A stretch of 32,753 nt of DNA from a virus. A program made the position numbers and the translations under genes. Shown here piece after piece: positions 1-6,748 of this stretch (within the stretch, counting starts at the first letter, position 1; each line of letters starts with the position of its first letter). The notes below the pieces were generated by a model. It was not told the origin of the DNA. It worked only from the letters and a program-made list of their open reading frames with translations, and ran no database searches. The stretch spans positions 1 to 32,753 of the IMG/VR virus record IMGVR_UViG_3300041402_000666, one strand, 5' to 3'.

Positions 1-127
1 AGCACCCGTTATAGTTACCTTTAAGGATGTTTCGACGCCTTCAACTTCAAGATAGTATTCGAAACCTTCAGCACCAGAACCCGGTCCTGTATCCAATTCA
101 ATATATAACTTCTTGATCGTGCCACTC
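1..127. repeat. Terminal direct repeat, copy 1 (circular contig overlap)
   Basis: The first 127 bases are identical to the last 127 bases (32627-32753). A gene reads through the repeat in frame when the ends are joined. An exact overlap of 127 nt is what a de Bruijn assembler with k=127 leaves on a circular or circularly permuted molecule. I infer a genome of about 32,626 bp rather than a biological terminal repeat. Confidence 0.93.
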
Positions 128-639
128 GTGGGCATTACTTGTTTTCCATCATGATTAGTCCCGGGCGCACCACCACCGCCAGACCAATCAACATATTCTC
201 TTTGTGTTTTAGAACCCGAACCATATCCACCAGGCATCGGGCTTTCCCCTGAAACGTCTCCGGTGAAAATCGTTGAGTAACTTACACGGCTAACTGTCGG
301 AGTCCCAGAAGGTGTACATCGCATAGATATTTTATCTTCGGCAGCAATAGCAACTGTGTTGGATGTATCGGATCCTGTCGTATCGGTACCGGCTATGGTG
401 ACAGTAAGCGCCGTCGGGGATCCGTTCACCATAAGAGTAAAGGCATAGCTCTTTCCCTCTCCCACTCCCGGTGCCACGCTCAATCTAACGCGCAACGTCG
501 TCAACGTACCTGCGGTGGCTACTATCTGACGAACGCCAGATTCACCGGCAACCCAGTTGGCACTTCCATTTACTGTATTATATCGAACGGCTGAATTGAC
601 TAAATTCTCGTTCGGTCCAGCTATAAATACTGTATCCAT
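1..639 (-). CDS. Tail-tip/minor tail protein, N-terminal part (continues at 32626)
   Basis: ATG at 637-639 overlaps the TAA of the tape-measure gene (TAATG), so translation is probably coupled. The frame is open to position 1 and continues from 32626 to the stop at 30611. The joined gene encodes 884 aa; this piece gives residues 1-213. It holds the first copy (about residues 45-125) and the start of the second copy of a beta-rich repeat with a GTDTTGSD-like core. Its place directly after the tape measure is the usual site of distal-tail and tail-tip genes. The exact role, tail tip or receptor binding, is inferred. Confidence 0.82.
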   Translation of the reverse strand, partial: MDTVFIAGPNENLVNSAVRYNTVNGSANWVAGESGVRQIVATAGTLTTLRVRLSVAPGVGEGKSYAFTLMVNGSPTALTVTIAGTDTTGSDTSNTVAIAAEDKISMRCTPSGTPTVSRVSYSTIFTGDVSGESPMPGGYGSGSKTQREYVDWSGGGGAPGTNHDGKQVMPTSGTIKKLYIELDTGPGSGAEGFEYYLEVEGVETSLKVTITGA

Positions 640-1199
640 TATCTGCCCACACGATCATTTTCCCGTGTATATCGCTGTATTGTAGTAGCCAAATCACGCG
701 CCTGTTGTTCATTCCCCATGATAGCAGCAGTATTGATATTGACGTTAATAGCTCCCCTGCCTGTGCCGCCGCCGCCGAAGCCGCCAGTCATTGCTACGAT
801 TCCCGCGGTAGCCGCCCCCGCAACTGCTAGGCCAATACCTAATCGGGCCCAACCGACAGGCCCCATAAGGGCCTGGACTATCGCTTGGGAAACGGCTAGG
901 GACCGCAACCAAGTAATCAGACTCCGGATATAAGGGATCATCTGAATAATGGCAGATACGGTCGTCATTATTGCACCGCCCGTCATAAGGAAAGTCGCCG
1001 CCAATTTCGCCGTCGGACTATCAATCTGATTTATCAGGGCTCCAACCGCGGTCAATGCGCCCCCAACCGCGGTTAATGTCATTTTAAAATCCAGTGACGC
1101 CATGGTCGCTTGTTCGGTCGTCCCCGCATAGTTCTTCATTTGTGCGGAAGCTTCGTCCCTCATTCGAAGAACCATAACGGTTGAAACTTCTTCAGCCAT
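639..1199 (-). CDS. Tape measure protein, unusually short (186 aa)
   Basis: The N-terminus (VLRMRDEASAQMKNYAG) resembles the start of phage tape measures. The middle is hydrophobic and Ala/Gly-rich, with several possible membrane segments (about residues 40-140). A Gly-rich linker leads to a C-terminal INVNINTAAIMGNEQQARDL stretch typical of tape-measure ends. Tape measures usually have 600-2000 residues and set tail length at roughly 1.5 Angstrom per residue; 186 aa would give a tail of only about 28 nm. It follows the frameshifting chaperone pair and precedes the tail-tip gene, which supports the call. The SD AGGGG lies 8 nt before ATG. Alternative: a short membrane-active virion protein with tape-measure-like ends. 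Confidence 0.68.
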   Translation of the reverse strand: MAEEVSTVMVLRMRDEASAQMKNYAGTTEQATMASLDFKMTLTAVGGALTAVGALINQIDSPTAKLAATFLMTGGAIMTTVSAIIQMIPYIRSLITWLRSLAVSQAIVQALMGPVGWARLGIGLAVAGAATAGIVAMTGGFGGGGTGRGAINVNINTAAIMGNEQQARDLATTIQRYTRENDRVGR

Positions 1200-1208
1200 G
1201 ATTAACCC

Positions 1209-1379
1209 CTAATCGAAAGCCCCCGCCAAGACTGAAACGCCAACAGCCAGTAAAGCGACGCCGATTACGGCACTTCCAGTCAAGGCGACTTCATTCAGTT
1301 GGGCAGCAGCCATGGACCAACCGCCCGCTGATATCAGGCCCCCAATGATTATTTTCCAGGTAACTCGAAATACATTCAT
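1209..1379 (-). CDS. Small hydrophobic protein between tail chaperone and tape measure
   Basis: A 56-aa frame beginning MNVFRVTWKIIIGGLISAGG and ending VLAGAFD. Its ATG overlaps the stop of the frameshifted chaperone product (ATGA). Two hydrophobic segments (about residues 7-25 and 34-54) suggest a membrane-associated peptide. It fills the gap between chaperone and tape measure exactly, with only 9 nt before the next start. The function is unknown. It could help the short tape measure to pass the membrane, or be a split-off N-terminal piece of it. Confidence 0.6.
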   Translation of the reverse strand: MNVFRVTWKIIIGGLISAGGWSMAAAQLNEVALTGSAVIGVALLAVGVSVLAGAFD

Positions 1380-1971
1380 GGTTGCCAATCGCCGCCATAT
1401 TGGGCGACGTTCTTTACGCCTCGATATATTACCAACTCGTCCAGTAACCGTTCGGGCATTTCCCCCAGGACGTCGGGTGACAAGCCCGTTTCAGTAACCA
1501 ACATTGCTTCCCTTAATTGCGGCGGTACGCGGAATCTATTCGGTATTTTAAAGGCAAGGAATAGTCCTTCCCCTAGTTCGCGCCGCCGCTCTTTTGTAAA
1601 GGGAAGTTGTCTTCGTAAAGTTTGTCAGTCGCCTTCTTCAAGGCGCCAAACACGGCTTCCGATTGTTCACCCAGGACAGCAGCCGTCACTTCGCCGAAGG
1701 ACCAGGACGCGACCTGATTCAAGATGATAATTTCCTTGACGGCGGTCCAGTCTATTCGGGCAAGGTCAACGGTAACTTCCAGTTCTCCGACAGCAGTCTT
1801 CGTTTTGATACCCCCGCCGTCTTCCTGGGAAACCTTCAGCTTCCCCGCGCCTTCGGGATAAGTGAGATAGGCACGGGTCACTTCTTCAACGGCCCGCTGT
1901 GTCTTATGCTTAATGTCAGCGTAAAATTCCGCTGTGTTCCCATCGGGCAAGTCAACTTTGACTGTGTTCAT
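1376..1971 (-). CDS. Tail assembly chaperone, -1 frameshift product (gpGT-like, 198 aa)
   Basis: The 132-aa chaperone frame is read to the slippery heptamer at 1597-1603 (C CCT TTA in frame). It then shifts back one base and stays open for 73 more codons to TGA at 1376-1378. The downstream part starts TKERRRELGEGLFLAFKIPN and ends QYGGDWQP. No other start explains this coding-quality stretch, which covers the gap after the first stop. Lambda and most siphophages make a G/GT pair this way; the T extension binds tail tube and the G part the tape measure. The frame and heptamer are seen; their use is inferred from the family. Confidence 0.83.
1573..1971 (-). CDS. Tail assembly chaperone, unshifted form (gpG-like)
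   Basis: 132 aa, opening MNTVKVDLPDGNTAEFYADI and ending QKSGGAN. Size, position between tail tube and tape measure, and the internal frameshift site match tail assembly chaperones, which keep the tape measure soluble before the tube polymerises. The SD AAGGGGG lies upstream of the ATG. There is no catalytic motif. The sequence alone is weakly diagnostic; the call rests on gene order and the slippery site. Confidence 0.75.
   Translation of the reverse strand: MNTVKVDLPDGNTAEFYADIKHKTQRAVEEVTRAYLTYPEGAGKLKVSQEDGGGIKTKTAVGELEVTVDLARIDWTAVKEIIILNQVASWSFGEVTAAVLGEQSEAVFGALKKATDKLYEDNFPLQKSGGAN
1597..1603 (-). promoter_or_regulatory. Programmed -1 ribosomal frameshift site (CCCTTTA)
   Basis: On the minus strand the heptamer C CCT TTA sits in the zero frame of the tail chaperone, eight codons before its TAG. 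It fits the X XXY YYZ rule: after slippage both tRNAs re-pair on CCC and TTT. The GC-rich stretch just downstream (GAGCGGCGGCGCG) may act as a stimulator, though I see no clear pseudoknot. Confidence 0.8.
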
Positions 1972-2002
1972 TTCGTCTTCCCCCTTCGTTCAATATTCGG
2001 TT

Positions 2003-2437
2003 TTATACTACGGGAAAGGTGCCCCTAGATACCTGACCGTTGACTTGAAGTTCAGCGGTTGCCATGACTAGGTTCCCGACCCTAGATGTTATATTGTAAT
2101 TCCGAACCCAACAAGTCCCGTAATACTTCACGTCGCCGCTAGTTCCGCCTTCAGGACCGTAATTGAAATCAACGGCGGCGGTATGGGTCCGAAGTGGTCC
2201 CAGAACAGTATCCGGTCCGACAAGAGTATCGTCCGACCACATAAGCTCCAAGTTGATAATCGAGTTTTCAAGGGACGGGTGCCATTTACGGCCGGCATCG
2301 GCAAGCGAGGTCGCTTCCGACAATTCCCGTGGACCAGGAAGCCCGTTAATTGCAACAATGTAATCAGATAAGTCCCGCGAATCGCTTCCCGTGTCGTCAA
2401 TGAAGAATACGCTTTCCTGTGAATCAAAGAATGCCAT
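2003..2437 (-). CDS. Major tail tube protein
   Basis: 144 aa. The opening MAFFDSQESVFFIDDTGSDS and motifs DLSDYIVAINGLPGPRE and VNGQVSRGTF are typical of short siphophage tail tube proteins, in which an N-terminal 'Dxs.yv..i.g' segment precedes a beta-barrel. It lies between the tail-completion genes and the chaperone, the conserved slot for the tube subunit. The SD AAAGGGGG precedes the ATG. A second minus-strand frame (2128-2508) overlaps it but is out of register with the gene order and is rejected. Confidence 0.75.
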   Translation of the reverse strand: MAFFDSQESVFFIDDTGSDSRDLSDYIVAINGLPGPRELSEATSLADAGRKWHPSLENSIINLELMWSDDTLVGPDTVLGPLRTHTAAVDFNYGPEGGTSGDVKYYGTCWVRNYNITSRVGNLVMATAELQVNGQVSRGTFPVV

Positions 2438-2473
2438 TTCGCTTTGCCCCCTTTAATAACGTGGGCGGAACCC

Positions 2474-2977
2474 CTACTGTAAGGGCCCTTCCCCGTTGAT
2501 ATGGGCAATTATTCGCCGACCCATATCATTGACTATTGTTTGAATTTGCGGCCGTAATTGGGCGAATACGCGCTTATGGTACGGGTTCGCTTTGGCCGGC
2601 CCGACTGACTTCCTGAAGAATTCCTGGCTTCCAATGAAGAAATGAAGATATTTCGCATTCTTCGCGAATACAGGACCACGGCCTTGTCGAACAATGAATC
2701 CATAAAATACCCCTAGAGCGGAACGAGCCGCCTGGCGGATTTCAAGAGCCTGATTCATGGGACCGCCGATTATCTGAAAGACAGTTGACCGGGCTAGCTT
2801 GCCCGATATTTTCGGGGTTGCGTTGGCTAGGGGACCAGTCCCCGTCGCCGGTACAATAAGCCGCCCCAACTTGCGGAAGCCTTCATTTATCGAAATGCGC
2901 GTCACGGTATCCCCCGCTTCATGGACGCGACGGTTCAAGTCCTGGAGTTCGCTATCATCGAATTCTATTGTTGACAT
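2474..2977 (-). CDS. HK97 gp10-like tail completion protein
   Basis: 167 aa. Features match the HK97-gp10/tail-completion family: an amphipathic N-terminus (LQDLNRRVHEAGDTVTR), LIVPATGTGPLANATPKISG followed by a GKLARS segment, and a 'VFYGFIVRQGRGP' core. The usual 'G.L..s......v...yg..vE.G' pattern is recognisable, here with R-Q-G. It probably joins head and tail at the neck. The gene overlaps the upstream tail-terminator gene by one base. The family call is by pattern only. Confidence 0.68.
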   Translation of the reverse strand: MSTIEFDDSELQDLNRRVHEAGDTVTRISINEGFRKLGRLIVPATGTGPLANATPKISGKLARSTVFQIIGGPMNQALEIRQAARSALGVFYGFIVRQGRGPVFAKNAKYLHFFIGSQEFFRKSVGPAKANPYHKRVFAQLRPQIQTIVNDMGRRIIAHINGEGPLQ

Positions 2978-3417
2978 TATTCAACCCTTCCCGGGTCCAC
3001 GATTTCCCGGACATCAAGGAAGTGCCGCTTCCCCCGGTAACCGCCCTTCTTTTCTTGGATAAGGTCAGGTGTATTCGCCAGGGTAACATCGGTCCGCTGA
3101 ATTCCCGCAACCCCATTCAGCTTCGGGTACTTCGCCAGGGTGTCAATGACCTTCTGTGTTTCGGTTCCGACCCTAGTATCCAGTTCGGTCAAGTCACCGC
3201 GCCAGGGAACCATGACGTCCACGTTATATATCCATATCCGTCGTTCTATTTTCAAGGTCACTTGCTCTTTCCTGTGTGAATTGTATGACACGACGACAAC
3301 GCGGGCCTTACCCTTGCCCATTGGCCGCCGGTCGTAAAGTTTAGTATTATCCGAATCAAAGTCGGCGTGTTGGGTAATCGTATCAATGATACCAGCTTCG
3401 ATTGTCGCCTGGCTCAT
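2977..3417 (-). CDS. Tail terminator / neck protein
   Basis: 146 aa. A short alpha-beta protein with a helical start (SQATIEAGIIDTITQHADF) and a strand-rich middle (KARVVVVSYNSHRKEQVTLK; RRIWIYNVDVMVP), as in tail-terminator proteins that cap the tube. Position between the head-tail connector and the gp10-like gene supports this. The exact neck role could be swapped with its neighbours. Confidence 0.55.
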   Translation of the reverse strand: MSQATIEAGIIDTITQHADFDSDNTKLYDRRPMGKGKARVVVVSYNSHRKEQVTLKIERRIWIYNVDVMVPWRGDLTELDTRVGTETQKVIDTLAKYPKLNGVAGIQRTDVTLANTPDLIQEKKGGYRGKRHFLDVREIVDPGRVE

Positions 3418-3429
3418 TTCGAACCTTCC

Positions 3430-3954
3430 TTAATCTTCATCAACAAGCGACCGCCTTCCGGGGTAATCGTCCATACCCCGGGTAAAGATAGGAAGTTTTT
3501 CTTCCCCGTCTTCGTTTTCCTGGGAACCTGCAAATACTCGTTCCAAGCGGCGGACTCGCCGACCGGCGCGAAGGCGGTTTTCCCTGATTGCTTTCAATGC
3601 CGACTTGAACTTGTTTCCGTAAGTGCTCGCCCTGGTTTCCCCAGGTTGTTCGACTTCTTCATCGGGGTTATAAACGGTTGCGGGCAACGTTGACAAAAGA
3701 ACCGCGGCCGCCCCATACGTATTGGCCGCCTTCAGATATTGGTACGCTGTTGCATAATCGGTTTCTGATACGGGTACGGTAAAACCAGCCTGATCCAATT
3801 CCCGATTCAAGTCCGCGGCAGCATTATCCAGTTCGGTTTCAACCTGTGCTAAGGAAGGGACCGTTCCCGTCGTGAAGGTTCGGCTTTCGACTAGGTCCCC
3901 GATAAGCCGTTCGACATCTTTATGTCCAGCATATGTATTTGTTCCAACACTCAT
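3430..3954 (-). CDS. Head-tail connector (adaptor) protein
   Basis: 174 aa, mainly helical, beginning MSVGTNTYAGHKDVERLIGD. The N-terminal 'DVERLIGDLVESRTF' followed by 'LAQVETELDNAAADLNREL' resembles gp6/gp15-type adaptors that bind under the portal. The C-terminus is basic then acidic (RAGRRVRRLERVF; SLVDED). It is the first gene of the neck group and starts after a GAGGGGG SD. The adhesin cassette separates it from the capsid genes, which is not the usual order and suggests an insertion there. Confidence 0.6.
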   Translation of the reverse strand: MSVGTNTYAGHKDVERLIGDLVESRTFTTGTVPSLAQVETELDNAAADLNRELDQAGFTVPVSETDYATAYQYLKAANTYGAAAVLLSTLPATVYNPDEEVEQPGETRASTYGNKFKSALKAIRENRLRAGRRVRRLERVFAGSQENEDGEEKLPIFTRGMDDYPGRRSLVDED

Positions 3955-4000
3955 TTGCCATTACCCCCTCTATGTGTTATCCGGAACGGTGATAACAAAG

Positions 4001-4342
4001 TCATAGAACACCGAGCTTTAACCACCCATCCTTCCAGAGTGCCCACTTGAGCAGGTTCTTGAGGATAGTGTCCTTCTGGGCCAGGGTCAAGCTACCCCAG
4101 TTCTGTAGAGCCAGGATAGCTTTCTCGTGTATATCGTTGAACTCTTGAGCTAGCTGCCCCTGGTATAACTCCTCGTCAGTTTTGGGTATCGGGTCAATGA
4201 ATATTAGGACTCCGTGAGGTTCGTCCCCAGACTGCCAGTCAGGGTCGAAGTTATCGTGAATCATCTCATAGCCTAACCCCTGAGCCTCAGCGGTCTTCTC
4301 TGCTCGCTCTGTTGAATTGGCATAGCTATATTCGTATTCCAT
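4001..4342 (-). CDS. Phage protein of unknown function (adhesin cassette)
   Basis: 113 aa, acidic and soluble. The N-terminal part has YSYANSTERAEKTAEAQGLG and HDNFDPDWQSGDEPHG; the C-terminal half is helical with many aromatic residues (LLKWALWKDGWLKLGVL). No catalytic motif is seen. It uses a GGAG SD (AAGGAGAAGTA before the ATG), unlike the GGGGG of the backbone, and follows two adhesin-like genes with the same trait. I infer that it travels with them, perhaps as a fibre-assembly helper, but no function can be assigned. Confidence 0.62.
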   Translation of the reverse strand: MEYEYSYANSTERAEKTAEAQGLGYEMIHDNFDPDWQSGDEPHGVLIFIDPIPKTDEELYQGQLAQEFNDIHEKAILALQNWGSLTLAQKDTILKNLLKWALWKDGWLKLGVL

Positions 4343-4351
4343 TACTTCTCC

Positions 4352-4864
4352 TTAAATCTGCCTCGCTATGATTAGTGAATTAGCCAGTATTTTGGTATCA
4401 CTTGCATCTGAAGTATTTTGTGCCGCCTGAAATTGCACATGTCCTGCTGTAGCTCCATTCACTACTATTCCCCTTATCATAGCTATCATTATGTCAGAAG
4501 CTCCACCACGAACACTCCTAGCAGTATCAGTTATCCAGTCTATAGTCGTACCGCCACCAGCATTTTGCCCTAATATCATAGCGTGGTGTGTTGCACCTGA
4601 TGGGTCAGTGAAGAATACTTTTAAATCGGGAGTAGTGCCAGAATTAGAAACAAACAAGATCGTAAATTCCCAGGTCTCATTGGCACCAATAGGAAATAAC
4701 ATGTCGGTGATGTTTTGTAAAGTGGTACTACTTTGAGCAAGGGTTTGATCAGCAGCTTTCCTGGCTACAACAATTCCGTGAACACCAGTTTTTAAGGCGG
4801 CGTGGATAGCTATGTCGGCATCGACTTCGGCTTTTGTTACAACTCCCTGTGGTGGAAAACTCAT
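4352..4864 (-). CDS. Tail fibre / virion surface protein
   Basis: 170 aa. The opening has MSFPPQGVVTKAEVDADIAI then HAALKTGVHG, a His/Gly collar motif frequent in phage fibre and virion surface proteins. The rest is beta-rich and Thr/Ala/Gly-rich, as expected for a receptor-binding or fibre module (WEFTILFVSNSGTTPDLKVF; QFQAAQNTSDASDTK). It has a perfect SD, GGAGGTG, 5 nt before ATG, unlike the backbone genes. Part of a three-gene cassette lying between capsid and neck genes. Confidence 0.6.
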   Translation of the reverse strand: MSFPPQGVVTKAEVDADIAIHAALKTGVHGIVVARKAADQTLAQSSTTLQNITDMLFPIGANETWEFTILFVSNSGTTPDLKVFFTDPSGATHHAMILGQNAGGGTTIDWITDTARSVRGGASDIMIAMIRGIVVNGATAGHVQFQAAQNTSDASDTKILANSLIIARQI

Positions 4865-4881
4865 CTTTCACCTCCTAGACA

Positions 4882-5811
4882 TTATAATTGCGCTATCTTT
4901 ACGTTAGCGTGTTTGATAGTGAAATCATTGCCTCCAGTTAAGTTCCTAGCTGCCACGTGGATATAATCACCGGCTGTAAAGTCAAGTATTGATCCACTAC
5001 TAACCACCTGGAAATCGTTTACAGCCCCGGTTTTGGTTTGCGAATGGCATTTGACACACAATACCCCGTTTAAGTAAAAGGCGAATTCCCATACATCATT
5101 GGGATTTGATGGCGTAATACTAAAGCTGTAGGCTGACGTATATTTACCTGTTGCGCTTGGATCAGTAGCACGTAGATGCGACCCATGCTCCCCTACACTC
5201 GCACCATCATCGGCTACAAAAGCGGTGGCAATAACAAATGTATTGGTCGTCTGCTGCTCTATTACCCAAACACCATCGTAGCTTGTTGTCCCAGATATTG
5301 ATATTACTTCTCCATTAGCAAGCCCATGTCCAGCACAAGTGACCTCTGTTTTAGCTCCGCCGTTACTGGTTGCATACGCTGTTATAGCTAACTGTGAACC
5401 ATCTACAAATGACCAATCAGGGCTAACCTGACCTTCAATAAAACCTCTCAGGAGATGCCAGTCATTGGCGTCTTGTATGGGTGTGGCACCAGCGTTTGCA
5501 TTCATGTACATCTCCGCATAGTGGTGCCCTCGTAGTGATATCAATTGTTCGTTTCCCGCACCATCCTGAAAATAAAGATGATTATCGGACTTGGTATAAA
5601 CCTTGCCATGGTCAGCTACAGCTACCGGCGTGGTTATTTCATCAAGTTCCAGGTCATTGACATTCTTTAATGTTTGACCATTTATATCAACAAGCGCATT
5701 AGGTTTACCAAGTTCGTTTAGCAATATCTCATCATCACCGCTACTTTTGTGACGATGTTTGTGGGCAAGAAGCAATGCTCTGACTAAAGAGAGTTCTGTT
5801 GGCGTAACCAA
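4882..5811 (-). CDS. Tail fibre/adhesin-like structural protein
   Basis: 309 aa from a TTG start (no early ATG; GGGGG lies 8 nt upstream). The N-terminus carries HKHRHKSSGDDEILLNEL, close to the 'H..RH..GG.D.L.L' motif common in phage minor structural proteins. A linker (LKNVNDLELDEITTPVAVAD) follows, then a beta-rich region with CAGHGLANGEVISISGTTSY and TNTFVIATAF, resembling Ig-like or ubiquitin-like adhesin modules, and a C-terminal jelly-roll-like end. It lies next to another virion-type gene (stop adjacent to start). Likely exposed on the virion; whether on capsid or tail is open. Confidence 0.62.
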   Translation of the reverse strand: MVTPTELSLVRALLLAHKHRHKSSGDDEILLNELGKPNALVDINGQTLKNVNDLELDEITTPVAVADHGKVYTKSDNHLYFQDGAGNEQLISLRGHHYAEMYMNANAGATPIQDANDWHLLRGFIEGQVSPDWSFVDGSQLAITAYATSNGGAKTEVTCAGHGLANGEVISISGTTSYDGVWVIEQQTTNTFVIATAFVADDGASVGEHGSHLRATDPSATGKYTSAYSFSITPSNPNDVWEFAFYLNGVLCVKCHSQTKTGAVNDFQVVSSGSILDFTAGDYIHVAARNLTGGNDFTIKHANVKIAQL

Positions 5812-6183
5812 TTACTGAGTCCCCCAAAGAATCTCGTGAACAATGAACTTGTCAACGTTGATGATTTGGTCCGCCTGAAAATTGACATTATCGTCCTCTT
5901 GAATCAGCATATCGAAGATGTAAAGGACACCAGCGACCAGTTGCGCACCGCTGTTGAATTCCAGGGATACTTCCGAACTCCCATCGTCAACCTTCGCCGA
6001 AAAAACGGCAGCCGTATCAAGCTGGACTTGAATTCGGAATAAGCATGGCGGGTCTGATGGCGTAATATCAGCAGCCAGAAAATTAGTATTGGCGGCCTTC
6101 GCCGTATCGTGAATATGGGCCTTCTGAAGTGGAATAGCTTTACGTGTAACTTGCTTTGCGGAACGTGCGTCGCGTGAAGTCAT
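5812..6183 (-). CDS. Small virion-associated beta-rich protein
   Basis: 123 aa. A basic N-terminal tail (MTSRDARSAKQVTRKAIPLQ) is followed by a beta-sandwich-like body (CLFRIQVQLDTAAVFSAKVD; SSEVSLEFNSGAQLVAGVLY) ending in VHEILWGTQ. The backbone-type SD TAGGGGG precedes the ATG. Size and position after the head genes fit a decoration or fibre-attachment protein. No family is recognised with certainty. Confidence 0.55.
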   Translation of the reverse strand: MTSRDARSAKQVTRKAIPLQKAHIHDTAKAANTNFLAADITPSDPPCLFRIQVQLDTAAVFSAKVDDGSSEVSLEFNSGAQLVAGVLYIFDMLIQEDDNVNFQADQIINVDKFIVHEILWGTQ

Positions 6184-6261
6184 TTTCCATTACCCCCTAC
6201 ATTCTTATTCAGGACGGCCCCCGGGGAGCCAGTAACCTCTTAGTATTCAGTTATCAGGTAA

Positions 6262-6290
6262 GGGGGTCCCCAGGTTGACCAGGGGCCCCC
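6262..6290 (-). other. Very strong GC hairpin in a 120-bp gap
   Basis: GGGGG-T-CCCC (6262-6271) pairs with GGGG-CCCCC (6282-6290) around the loop AGGTTGACCA: nine G-C pairs with a single bulge. No U-tract follows on the transcribed minus strand, so it is not a standard intrinsic terminator. It lies in the gap between a 51-aa zinc-ribbon gene and the next virion gene. It may block RNA decay or tune expression between head genes and the fibre cassette. Confidence 0.6.
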
Positions 6291-6305
6291 GTGTTCCCGG
6301 TTCAA

Positions 6306-6461
6306 CTACGGTCCCGCTTCTTCTTCCGCTTCTTCCGTTACTTCACTATAAACGGGCTTCGTGTCGTGACCGCAACCAGGGCAAGGTCCTTCAAGCACGA
6401 CTACCGTTTCGAACCCGCAACCATTACAAGCGTACCGTTTTTCTTTCTTCTTTTTTAGCAT
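6306..6461 (-). CDS. Small zinc-ribbon protein
   Basis: 51 aa. A very basic start (MLKKKKEKR) leads into two knuckles, CNGCG and CPGCG, 16 residues apart, then a Glu-rich tail (SEVTEEAEEEAGP). The four cysteines form a standard zinc ribbon. The SD-like GGAAAGAGG precedes the ATG. It is paired with another zinc-ribbon gene just upstream. Its role in the virion operon is unknown. Confidence 0.68.
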   Translation of the reverse strand: MLKKKKEKRYACNGCGFETVVVLEGPCPGCGHDTKPVYSEVTEEAEEEAGP

Positions 6462-6491
6462 GGTTTTTTTCCTCTTTCCAATAATTCGCTT

Positions 6492-6734
6492 CTAATCTTC
6501 CAGGCCCGACGCCAAAAGCATAGTTTCCCTGGTCGGCCTAGTCTTAGAGTGTTCACGGTTCAACGTGTCGCGGACAATATCACTTGCCTTCTGTTTGACC
6601 CGCAGTGCGACGGGGGAATAAATTCGGACCATTAGCTTTCCACAATCGCAACGTTGTTCCTGGCCGCATTCGGCTATTGGAAGCCGCCTTTCCGTTTCCC
6701 CGTGTTCAGGACATTTGAAGCCGTATATTGGCAC
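6492..6734 (-). CDS. FmdB-like zinc-ribbon protein
   Basis: 80 aa from a GTG start that follows a GGGGG SD by 4 nt. The opening MPIYGFKCPEHGETE and the later CGQEQRCDCGKLMVRI match the FmdB/CxxC-CxxC regulatory-protein family ('MP.Y.y.C..cg...e....'), here with CPEH replacing one CxxC. The C-terminal part is charged (REHSKTRPTRETMLL). Such genes occur often among phage head genes, but their function there is not established. Confidence 0.68.
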   Translation of the reverse strand: MPIYGFKCPEHGETERRLPIAECGQEQRCDCGKLMVRIYSPVALRVKQKASDIVRDTLNREHSKTRPTRETMLLASGLED

Positions 6735-6748
6735 TCAACCCCCTTCTT

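Noticed and set aside
1-127. Biological terminal redundancy (long terminal repeat packaging)
   Set aside because: Exactly 127 bases, a standard assembler k-mer, and a gene that reads in frame across the join point to an assembly overlap of a circular or permuted genome.
2128-2508. 126-aa minus-strand frame in another register
   Set aside because: Covers the tail tube gene, low-complexity basic composition, no SD; the tail tube frame fits gene order better.
5852-5880. Possible promoter TTGACA-N17-GATTCT on the minus strand
   Set aside because: The -10 box is poor and the site lies inside coding sequence without a fitting downstream start.
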